64,000 nt of DNA from Leadbetterella sp964423865 (GTDB lineage: Bacteria > Bacteroidota > Bacteroidia > Cytophagales > Spirosomataceae). Shown here piece by piece: positions 26,394 through 33,813 of this stretch. Each line of letters begins with the position of its first letter. The first letter of the stretch is position 1. The notes beneath the pieces were generated by a model. The model saw nothing but the letters and a program-made list of their open reading frames with translations, was not told the origin of the DNA and did not search any database. The translations under genes and the position numbers were made by a program. The stretch covers positions 1 through 64,000 of the forward strand of contig CAYRGN010000005.1 of the NCBI GenBank assembly GCA_964423865.1, given 5' to 3'.

Positions 26394-26556
26394 TTCTAAA
26401 TAAGCTGTAAAGTTACTCTATCGGTTAAAAATTAAAATCGGCCCGCAATTTAAGCAAATTTCATATCTTACAAAAGTCATTTTTTCAGGATTTTCCTGTA
26501 TTTAATCCTTAGACTCCTAAAAAAATTAGAATTTTCTTAATCAAATGTTAAGAAAA

Positions 26557-27441
26557 TTAGTCCAAAGGTTCTGTGCTTAGTACGAACTCTTTGGGAATAG
26601 CGTAATAGGGAACTAGTCCCATTTTCTCCGCAATAAGCTGTCCGGGTTTGGTACAGGAAAACCGGATGAAGCCGTTCTCCACTCCCCAGGCGGTACCCAG
26701 GGTATGCAGGTAAATGGTGCGGTGAAAAGGGTAAGTCCCGTTGAGAATGGTAGTGCGGGTTGGCATCACGCCGGCGCCCGTTTCACTCACACCCAAAATC
26801 TTCACCGAACTCTTCAGTTCACGGGTCACCTCGTTGCTCTTTTCGCTGATGAGGTTATACCCCACAAAGCCGATGGCCCCCTTGTCTTTTTTTACCCAGT
26901 CAAACACTTTCTGGTTACCGCCCGCAGATACCACATTTTTCCGGCTGAAATCCGTTACACCCAGGCGGGTCAGCACCTGGTTGAGGTTACTGGAATTCCC
27001 GCTGTCAAAGACTAGCTTCGCCGAAGACGACTCGTCGGAGAACATGGCTTTCAGCTGCTCAAGCGTAATCTCTCGGCGCGAAGCCTCGGGATGCATAATC
27101 AGTACCACCGCGTCAAGGGCCATAGGAGCCGGCTTGTACGTAATTTCCCTTTTCTTTAAGATTTCAAGCTCTTCCGCATTTAAGGTCCGGGTGATGCAAA
27201 TCACATCCATGGAATCTTCCAGCAACAATTTAACAGCCGTATTTTCCGGCATGACATGGTTATTGAAAGAGGCCCGGGGATAATGCATCCGGTAGCCCTC
27301 TGTCTGGGCCTGCATGACCTGGAAAATAGATTCATCAATACCCACATGGATATTGCCTTCGTAAATACTGGGGCGCTTGTTCTCTTTCGACTGGCAGCCT
27401 GCCAGCAACAGGAGCAAGGCCACGTTCCATAAAAACTTCAT
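26557..27441 (-). CDS. PstS-like substrate-binding lipoprotein
   Basis: This 294-residue lipoprotein has its lipobox at LLLAGC (Cys16). The fold is the PBP-like_2 type of phosphate-binding proteins (GIDESIFQVMQAQTEGY ... DAVVLIMHP ... GAIGFVGYN). No pstCAB genes adjoin it. In Bacteroidetes, paralogues of this type sit inside TonB/ExbBD clusters, where the ligand is not established. It could sense or bind phosphate or another anion. A heptad repeat array lies directly upstream, in its leader. Confidence 0.8.
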   Translation of the reverse strand: MKFLWNVALLLLLAGCQSKENKRPSIYEGNIHVGIDESIFQVMQAQTEGYRMHYPRASFNNHVMPENTAVKLLLEDSMDVICITRTLNAEELEILKKREITYKPAPMALDAVVLIMHPEASRREITLEQLKAMFSDESSSAKLVFDSGNSSNLNQVLTRLGVTDFSRKNVVSAGGNQKVFDWVKKDKGAIGFVGYNLISEKSNEVTRELKSSVKILGVSETGAGVMPTRTTILNGTYPFHRTIYLHTLGTAWGVENGFIRFSCTKPGQLIAEKMGLVPYYAIPKEFVLSTEPLD

Positions 27442-27459
27442 CGGTATATAATTAGTTTT

Positions 27460-27494
27460 GAGCTGTGAGCTTTGAGCTGTGAGCTATGAGCTTT
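27460..27494. repeat. Heptad array GAGCTnT, five units
   Basis: Five consecutive 7-bp units (GAGCTGT, GAGCTTT, GAGCTGT, GAGCTAT, GAGCTTT) are followed by a degenerate GAGTCGG that leads into a GC-rich CGGGCGGGTCAC core. An inverted pair CTCGAG...CTCGAG follows (27520-27572). It lies between the small membrane gene and the PstS-like start codon, 19 nt from the latter. Confidence 0.85.
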
Positions 27495-27574
27495 GAGTCG
27501 GGCGGGTCACTATGTCACCTCGAGCACAAACAAGCATGATAATGCGAAGTTTGCGAGCGTAGCTCTCGAGAGGC

Positions 27575-27796
27575 TTACCTCCTTTGTTCAGTCTCTCCCG
27601 GTTTAATGACACGGTACAAACGGAATAGCCCGTACGCCATCAGCACTACACCCAACGCATAAGCCAAGGCCGGGGGCTGTATCTTCACTATAAAAATTTT
27701 CTCCGCGATCACGTAGATGCCCATACCCACATAACACACCGGCACCACCAGACCCAATACAAATTTTAACTTGTTTAAAAGTTCTTCGATATTCAT
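27575..27796 (-). CDS. Small two-helix membrane protein of the ExbB/TonB block
   Basis: This 73-residue protein has two hydrophobic helices (about residues 11-30 and 41-62) joined by a short loop (EKIFIVKIQPPALAYA). It ends in a charged tail. I recognise its type from the same place in other Bacteroidetes TonB clusters but know no function. It lies between the second tonB and the PstS-like gene. Confidence 0.7.
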   Translation of the reverse strand: MNIEELLNKLKFVLGLVVPVCYVGMGIYVIAEKIFIVKIQPPALAYALGVVLMAYGLFRLYRVIKPGETEQRR

Positions 27797-27941
27797 AAAC
27801 TACGCATTCTACGGGTAACCCCGACACATTTTTATGCTAAATTACGCAGATTTATCCGCTTTCGCATACACTACCGTAAAATAAACGCTACAGGCCCCCA
27901 GCCGAAACCCACTACTCCACCCGCGCCAAACAGCCCTGGCT

Positions 27942-28757
27942 TTACTCACTCAGCATATAACTCACCGGCAAACTGTAATACACCCGTACCGCCTGCCCGT
28001 TCTGCTTGCCCGGCGACCACTTCGGCATGGCCTTCACCACCCGCATCGCTTCTTCGTCACAACCGAAACCCACACTCTTAATCACTTTGACCTGTCCTAC
28101 AGAACCGTCTTTCTCTATCACAAACTGCACCACCACCTTACCGGCAATATTGGCGCGTTGGGCTGCGGCCGGATACACCACATTCTTTCTCAGGAACTTG
28201 GCAAGGGCTTCCATCCCTCCTGGAAATTCAGGCTGTTGTTCTACTGAGTAGAAAACCTGCTCTTCTACGGGTGCTTCTACCTTGACCACAGCCACTTCTT
28301 TCGGGGGCGGAGGCGGAATAAATACGCTGCTTACCTCGATACCTTCCTGTGTCTTGTTCGAAATTACCGCCCTTTCCAGCTTTTCCACTGGTGGTGGCGG
28401 TTCTTCAATCACTACCTCCTCGTCTTGCTTGGGTTCAGGAGGCAGGAATTTTTCCTGGGCCACTTCCTGGGGTGGCTCCTCCAAAGGCGGAGGCGGCGCC
28501 TCTTCCGGAATTTCAATGACCTCTTCCGGAAGCTCCTCCTCCAGGTTCGTCGCAGACAGGTCTACCATAATCTCCCGTTCCATGTTTCTGCCCTGTATTT
28601 TATTGAATGCCAGAGCCGCACCAAACACCCCACAGAAAATGGCAGTACCCAAAAGCGTGGAACGGGTGAGGTAGCGCCGGTAGTTCTTCCTAAGGTAGTA
28701 TGCTCCATACTCCTTGTTTCGGGTCTCAAAGACCACATCGTCTAACGTAACTTTCAT
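27942..28757 (-). CDS. Energy transducer TonB (copy 2)
   Basis: This 271-residue TonB-type protein is read from MKVTLDDVVF. The frame is open 15 codons further up, but alignment with copy 1 at 29701 fixes the start. It has a cytoplasmic head (NKEYGAYYLRKNYRRYL), one membrane helix (about residues 33-53), a Pro/Glu-rich spanner with several PPPP runs, and the C-terminal TonB domain (about 185-271: QPEFPGGMEAL ... WSPGKQNGQAVRVYYSLPV). It transfers proton-motive energy to outer-membrane receptors. A terminator separates it from copy 1. Confidence 0.93.
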   Translation of the reverse strand: MKVTLDDVVFETRNKEYGAYYLRKNYRRYLTRSTLLGTAIFCGVFGAALAFNKIQGRNMEREIMVDLSATNLEEELPEEVIEIPEEAPPPPLEEPPQEVAQEKFLPPEPKQDEEVVIEEPPPPVEKLERAVISNKTQEGIEVSSVFIPPPPPKEVAVVKVEAPVEEQVFYSVEQQPEFPGGMEALAKFLRKNVVYPAAAQRANIAGKVVVQFVIEKDGSVGQVKVIKSVGFGCDEEAMRVVKAMPKWSPGKQNGQAVRVYYSLPVSYMLSE

Positions 28758-28835
28758 TTTCCTTTCATTTAAAATGAAAACTATTATTTTAGTTTTACAC
28801 AACTAAGATAATAGTTAAAAATGAAATTACAAAAA

Positions 28836-28861
28836 AAAGAGCCGAAAAATTTCGGCTCTTT
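28836..28861 (-). terminator. Terminator between the tandem tonB genes
   Basis: Stem AAAGAGCCGAAA/TTTCGGCTCTTT is followed on the minus strand by a run of T. It begins about 20 nt after the stop of tonB copy 1, so copy 2 must depend on readthrough or its own promoter in 28758-28835. Confidence 0.85.
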
Positions 28862-28879
28862 CTATTCGGTCTAATCGCA

Positions 28880-29701
28880 TTAGTCGCTCAACTGGAACAT
28901 TACCGGTATGGTGTAGTACACCCGAACGGCTCTACCGTTTTGCTTGCCCGCACTCCATTTCGGCATGGATTTAATCACCCTTACGGCTTCTTCGTCACAT
29001 CCGAATCCGATTCCTTTCAGCACTTTCACGGCCCCAATCGATCCATCCTTTTCCACTACGAACTGCACGGTTACCCTTCCGGATATGTTCGCGCGGGTAG
29101 CGGCGGCAGGATAGTTGATATTTTTGCCCAGGAAAGCATACATGGCCCTCTCACCTCCAGGGTACTCGGGTTGCTGCTCCACACCCACAAAAATCTCTTC
29201 TTCTTTGGGTTGTTCCACTTTTACTACGGCAACTTCTTTCGGTGGCGGTGGCGGGATGAACACATCCTTGGCCTCAATACCTTCCACTGTCTTGTTCGAA
29301 ATTACCGCCGTTTCCAGCTTTTCGGCCGGTGGTGGTGGTTCTTCAATCACTACCTCTTCATCCTTTTTTGGCTCGGGAGGCAGGAATTTCTCCTGGGCTA
29401 CTTCCGGAGGCGGCTCCTCTATTGGAGGAGGCGGTACATCTTCCGGAATTTCTATGACCTCTTCAGGGGTCTCTTCATCCAGGTTTGTCGCGGACAGGTC
29501 TACCAATACTTCCCTCTCCTTGTTTCCGGCCTGTATCTTATTGAATGCTAAAGCGCCGCCAAGAAACAAACAGAATATAGAAGCACCAATAATGGTGGCT
29601 TTGGTAAGATACCTGCTGTAGTTCTTTCTCAGATAGTATGCACCGTACTCTTTATTCCGGTTTTCAAATACTATATCGTCTAAAGTTACTTTCTGTGCCA
29701 T
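28880..29701 (-). CDS. Energy transducer TonB (copy 1)
   Basis: This 273-residue protein is closely related to the next TonB downstream over the whole length. Shared blocks include NKEYGAYYLRKNY, the LPEEVIEIPE-like linker, FIPPPPPKEVAVVKVE and the C-terminal GFGCDEEA-RVVK-MPKWS-GKQNG. The N-terminal membrane helix is about residues 33-53. It directly follows exbB-exbD-exbD, so this copy is co-transcribed with its motor. The two copies arose by tandem duplication and then diverged, mostly in the linker and ligand-facing end. Confidence 0.94.
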   Translation of the reverse strand: MAQKVTLDDIVFENRNKEYGAYYLRKNYSRYLTKATIIGASIFCLFLGGALAFNKIQAGNKEREVLVDLSATNLDEETPEEVIEIPEDVPPPPIEEPPPEVAQEKFLPPEPKKDEEVVIEEPPPPAEKLETAVISNKTVEGIEAKDVFIPPPPPKEVAVVKVEQPKEEEIFVGVEQQPEYPGGERAMYAFLGKNINYPAAATRANISGRVTVQFVVEKDGSIGAVKVLKGIGFGCDEEAVRVIKSMPKWSAGKQNGRAVRVYYTIPVMFQLSD

Positions 29702-29716
29702 TTCTTTACTAGTTTA

Positions 29717-30271
29717 CTATTCTTTAGGTCTGGCAATTTTGTCCTCATAGGCTTTCAACTCCTGCGGCATCACATCCACAATAGCGAAACGCTTATTCCC
29801 CGTTATCTCCATCTCATCCAGAATATCTACCGTATTCTCAAAGGTAGCTTCATTGGTAGGCTTAATCACCACGGTAAATACCGCCGTATCCAATGCCGCC
29901 GCTCTCTTCTTGTTAATATCCGCCCGGATTCCGGACGCGGAGTAGTCTGTCTCGTTCAAGTCGTCTGCCGTCACATCAGCCAAAGCCTGCTGATACCAGA
30001 ATATCCTGTCGTCTGCCCCCATAATGATGGTAATGGTGTTCGACAATTTAATATCCTGCTTTTCCTGGTTTTCCACTTTTTCATCACTCTTATCCGGCAT
30101 GTTTAGCTTCATCATATTAGGCTTGCTAAACGTCGTAGTGAAAATAAAGAACGTCAGGAGAAGAAAACCCAAATCCACCATGGGTGTCATATCGGGTTTA
30201 CCGCCGCCTTTCTTCGATCTTACCTTACCACCTTTTTTCCCGCCTGATTCTTTTACCTGTACTTCTGCCAT
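29717..30271 (-). CDS. exbD: ExbD-type biopolymer transport protein (second)
   Basis: This 184-residue protein has a basic Gly/Lys-rich N terminus and a single helix with the conserved motor Asp33 in DMTPMVDLGFLLLTFFIF. The periplasmic domain ends VDVMPQELKAYEDKIARPKE. With ExbB it forms the proton-driven motor for TonB. Two unlike ExbD subunits are encoded in a row, a common Bacteroidetes arrangement. Confidence 0.93.
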   Translation of the reverse strand: MAEVQVKESGGKKGGKVRSKKGGGKPDMTPMVDLGFLLLTFFIFTTTFSKPNMMKLNMPDKSDEKVENQEKQDIKLSNTITIIMGADDRIFWYQQALADVTADDLNETDYSASGIRADINKKRAAALDTAVFTVVIKPTNEATFENTVDILDEMEITGNKRFAIVDVMPQELKAYEDKIARPKE

Positions 30272-30291
30272 TTCTTAAAATCAATTTAGGG

Positions 30292-30879
30292 TTATTCTCC
30301 TTTCGTGATAAGTCTAAACTTGTAGAATTTCACTTTAGCCAACTCGTCAAACAGTATTTTCACTGCCGGGTACTGCGTTTTCACGTCGCCCCGAATGGCC
30401 AACTGACCCTGTGGATTAGCCTCTGCATAGGCCCTTACCCAGTCGATCAGCTCCGCGTTGGTTGAATCCAGCGGAATACCGGGAAGGATTGCCTTTTCCC
30501 TGTCGCCCTTGGCCAGTGACAGATACGATTTGATCCGGTCCTTACCTACCCCGATCTCCGCGATCTCCAGAAAAGATGCCTTTTCATCATTCGTCAGATT
30601 CATCTTCAGGTTAGTATTCAGTGCATTCAGGAATTTCCTTTTTTCTATAGGATCTGATACACCGAAATAATACTTACCCTCCGGGGTGATAGACACCGTG
30701 CCGATGCCTGTCTCTTCCACCTTCAATTTGGAAACCGAAGATGGCGTATTAATGGATACGGCCTCCTGACTTCTGAATGATGAGGTCATGATAAAGAATG
30801 TAAGCAAAAGAAATGCTACATCACACATGGCCGTCATATCCATGGTAGGACTATGCCGTTTTGGTTTTACTGCTGCCAT
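30292..30879 (-). CDS. exbD: ExbD-type biopolymer transport protein (first)
   Basis: This 195-residue ExbD paralogue has its helix with conserved Asp20 in TMDMTAMCDVAFLLLTFFIM. A larger periplasmic domain ends in a TolR-like VKILFDELAKVKFYKFRLITK. It differs from the second ExbD mainly in this domain. It lies between exbB and the second exbD. Confidence 0.93.
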   Translation of the reverse strand: MAAVKPKRHSPTMDMTAMCDVAFLLLTFFIMTSSFRSQEAVSINTPSSVSKLKVEETGIGTVSITPEGKYYFGVSDPIEKRKFLNALNTNLKMNLTNDEKASFLEIAEIGVGKDRIKSYLSLAKGDREKAILPGIPLDSTNAELIDWVRAYAEANPQGQLAIRGDVKTQYPAVKILFDELAKVKFYKFRLITKGE

Positions 30880-30927
30880 CTATTCTCCTTTATATTATAA
30901 ATTGAAAAAATACAATAAAAGTTCCGA

Positions 30928-31749
30928 TTAATTATGCGAAGCAAAGTTTTGCTGCAGACTTAACCCGATTTCATCAATTTTATAAGTAAGGGTATCAATA
31001 GATGATGTAAAGTAGTTGTATACGATGATGGCAATGGCCGAAGTACCGATACCTAAACCTGTGTTGATAAGGGCTTCCGCAATACCTTTCGACAGCGCCG
31101 CTGCATCAGGAGAACCACCGCCGTCACCCAGGGCAAAGAACGACCGGATCATACCCAGTACCGTTCCCAACAGGGCCACCAGCGTGGAAACTGAACCCAG
31201 GGTAGAAAGGATAGTCAGGTTTTTCTCCAGCATAGGAAGCTCCAGTGAAGTTGCTTCTTCCACTTCTTTCTGAAGAGCTGCCAGTTTTTGCTCTTTGTTC
31301 AGCCCCCCGTCAGACTGCAATTGCTCGTATTTGTCCAAAGCCGTTTTAATCACATTACCAACCGTTCCTTTCTGGCTTTCACAAGCTTTTTTGGCATCAG
31401 CAATGTTGTTGCTGTTCAGATAGCCGCGAACTTTCGCCACGAAAGCATCCAGGTCTCCGGAACCGCTGGCCTTGTTGATGGTCACAAACCGCTCAATACC
31501 AAATACAATTACCATCAATAAGAAAGAAAGAAGAATAGGTACAATAAAACCACCCGCATAGATGATACCTAATGTATTATTGGGATCGTGCTTCGTTTCT
31601 GGATCTTTAAAGTTGCCGGGATCTCCCATAACGAAAATGTAAATAGCTACCGAAATAGCTATAAGGATCGGAATAACAATGATGGGGTTAATTCCGCCAG
31701 ATGATTTTTTTGCTGCCTTAGCAACCGGAGCATTCTGAGTTTTTGCCAT
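30928..31749 (-). CDS. exbB: MotA/TolQ/ExbB proton channel family protein
   Basis: This 273-residue stator protein has an extra N-terminal helix (about residues 21-42) and a second near 60-83. The conserved channel pair lies in about 175-250 (LGSVSTLVALLGTVLGMIRSF ... GIGTSAIAIIVYNYF). It pumps protons to drive TonB. It is the first gene of the block, which then runs ExbD, ExbD, TonB, TonB, small protein, PstS-like, TPR. Confidence 0.94.
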   Translation of the reverse strand: MAKTQNAPVAKAAKKSSGGINPIIVIPILIAISVAIYIFVMGDPGNFKDPETKHDPNNTLGIIYAGGFIVPILLSFLLMVIVFGIERFVTINKASGSGDLDAFVAKVRGYLNSNNIADAKKACESQKGTVGNVIKTALDKYEQLQSDGGLNKEQKLAALQKEVEEATSLELPMLEKNLTILSTLGSVSTLVALLGTVLGMIRSFFALGDGGGSPDAAALSKGIAEALINTGLGIGTSAIAIIVYNYFTSSIDTLTYKIDEIGLSLQQNFASHN

Positions 31750-32036
31750 TTGGATAAAAAATTTTTAGGGTTAAAAAGTCCTCTCAAAATAAGTCCTCCC
31801 GAACTATTCTGAAATTTTTAAATTGTTTTTAACTGATTTTGAAAATAATTCTTTGGCAATTCTAAAGAAAAACATTCAAAACAAAAATTATTTAGCGAAA
31901 TAATTTATCAAATTTTAATCTCCGTTAATCCTGAAAAATACCCTTTTAACAGGCATTTCATCCAATTAACTGTATTAAGGCTTGATAACGATAGAGTTAT
32001 ATTTTCTTTTAAAATTATCCACTCCTAAATAATTAG
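31750..32036. other. AT-rich intergenic region upstream of exbB
   Basis: This 287-nt stretch has no ORF and no RNA gene that I can recognise. It is strongly AT-rich and must hold the exbB promoter. I see no exact TAnnTTTG with a matched -33 element; the nearest is TTATTTTGAG on the minus strand at about 31787-31796. Confidence 0.5.
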
Positions 32037-33596
32037 TTACGGTTTATTACTGTCCACCACAATCCGCTTGTCACGGTGGGCCAGTTCCCATGCGGTATGG
32101 TAAACCAGCTTCACAATCTTGTGGTATCTCGGAAAGAGAATTTTCTCTACATCATCTCCCGGACGGTGGTAATCTTCATGCACGCCGGTAAAATAAAACG
32201 CAATCGGAATTTTATTCTTGGCGAAATTATAATGATCGGAACGGTAATAGAATTTGTTGGGATCATTGGGATCATTGAACTCGTAATCGAGTTCCAGGTT
32301 GACACTTTCCTGGTTGGCTTTCTCCGAAATGGCATGCAGCTCAGAGGACAGTTTGTCGCTTCCTATTATATAGGTATAGTCAGGATTACTCTCATGTTTT
32401 TTGTCTACCCGCCCGATCATATCGATATTCAGGTTACACATGATATTCTTTAAAGGAATGACCGGGTCGTGGTCAGTAAAGTATTCAGACCCCAGGAGGC
32501 CTTTTTCCTCCCCGGTTACCCACAGGAAAAGCATACTTCTCCGCGGACCGTGCCCTCCTTTTTTGGCCAGGGCAAAAGCTTCCGCCAGCTCCATGACCGC
32601 GCAGGTTCCCGAGCCGTCATCATCGGCCCCGTTATAAATCTCTCCTTTCTCGTCTATGCCCACATGGTCATAATGCGCAGAAACCACAATCACCTCGTCT
32701 TTCCGGTCTGTACCTTCTATGAAGCCCATGACGTTGGCCGTTTCTACCGGTACGTCCAGTCGCTCCGATTTGAAGCGTATATTCACCGGCTTAGACTTCA
32801 GGGCATTTCCGGCGGCTGTTCCCCCCGCTATATACTTTTCCACCTTAGACAATTGGGTACCGATCAGGGCGGCCCCCATGGCCTTCGAGGTCACAAAAGC
32901 CGGAACCGCTGTGGCCGCCGATGCAGGCGCCTTCTCAATGGTCATACGACTAAACCGACTGAGTACGGCTTTCCGCTGGGCTACCAGGGTTTTGAACGCG
33001 CTTTCCTCTTCCGTGGATATTTCAAAGATGGCCGCAGCACCTAAGTCGGTAGCAATCCGGTTTTTTCTTCTCAGACCCGCCGTTCCCGACCAGCCCTGCC
33101 CGTCCGCACTGCCGTCACCCGTGAAAAAGACCACCGCTTTTCCTTTCACATCCTTGCCCTGATAATCGTCGCGGCTGTCGTCTTTCACTCCGTACCCCAC
33201 AAAAACGGTTTCGAGTCCTCTTTCTTCCGGGATATTCACCAGGCCAGACGGAATGTAATCTTTAAAGAAGGTCATCTTTTTTTTGCCTACTGTCACATAA
33301 CCTTCTCCCCAATCTGCCTTATATAAAGGAAACGTTTGCAGGTAGCTTTTCCCTTCCGGCGTATTCACTATAGGCTCCAGGCCCCATTCCCGAAGATGAT
33401 CTATGATATATCGGGCGGCTTTCTTCTGGCCTTCCGACCCCGTATCCCGTCCCTCCAGCTCATCAGACGCGATATAGGTCAGATGCTTTTTCAAATCGGC
33501 CTCTTTGAGGGTGGCCTCATAGGTTTTCATAGGAGACTGCGCCGATACACCGGCATACAGCAGCACCCCCGACATCAAACAAACGAATTTCTTCAT
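32037..33596 (-). CDS. M28 family zinc aminopeptidase, secreted
   Basis: This is a 519-residue protein from the chosen start MKKFVCLMSGVLLYAGVSAQ, which gives a clean signal peptide. The frame extends 19 codons further without one. It has a PA-type insert (about residues 100-260) and the M28 catalytic core with the zinc motifs SAHYDHVG, GADDDGSG, GEEKGLLGS, NIDMIGR and a C-terminal DYHRPGDD. It removes N-terminal residues from peptides in the periplasm or outside. It is divergent from gcvP. Confidence 0.92.
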   Translation of the reverse strand: MKKFVCLMSGVLLYAGVSAQSPMKTYEATLKEADLKKHLTYIASDELEGRDTGSEGQKKAARYIIDHLREWGLEPIVNTPEGKSYLQTFPLYKADWGEGYVTVGKKKMTFFKDYIPSGLVNIPEERGLETVFVGYGVKDDSRDDYQGKDVKGKAVVFFTGDGSADGQGWSGTAGLRRKNRIATDLGAAAIFEISTEEESAFKTLVAQRKAVLSRFSRMTIEKAPASAATAVPAFVTSKAMGAALIGTQLSKVEKYIAGGTAAGNALKSKPVNIRFKSERLDVPVETANVMGFIEGTDRKDEVIVVSAHYDHVGIDEKGEIYNGADDDGSGTCAVMELAEAFALAKKGGHGPRRSMLFLWVTGEEKGLLGSEYFTDHDPVIPLKNIMCNLNIDMIGRVDKKHESNPDYTYIIGSDKLSSELHAISEKANQESVNLELDYEFNDPNDPNKFYYRSDHYNFAKNKIPIAFYFTGVHEDYHRPGDDVEKILFPRYHKIVKLVYHTAWELAHRDKRIVVDSNKP

Positions 33597-33813
33597 AAGG
33601 TGTTTTTTAGCTAAATGCTGTAAGCGAAGCGCGGGGCGAACCAGGGTACACACCGGTAGACCGCCCTGCCCGGTTTACCCGGTGATCACTGACAGCTTAA
33701 ATGTTAAAAATGTTTCAGGGAGCAAATAACTTCAAAACTTTTTATTTAAACAACCACGCAAAAGCACTAAATTTGCAATATTTTTTTTTACACTTCATCA
33801 TCTTCTTATTTAT
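33597..33813. repeat. Divergent intergenic region with REP-like palindrome
   Basis: Bases 33610-33700 hold a GC-rich element (GCGGGGCGAACCAGGG ... GCCCTGCCCGGTTTACCCGG) related to the other repeat cores. It is followed by an AT-rich stretch. TAAATTTG at 33768-33775 fits the -7 consensus for gcvP, 39 nt before its ATG. Confidence 0.6.

Noticed and set aside
31750..32036. tRNA or small RNA gene in the gap
   Set aside because: The stretch is AT-rich with no cloverleaf or stable fold visible.
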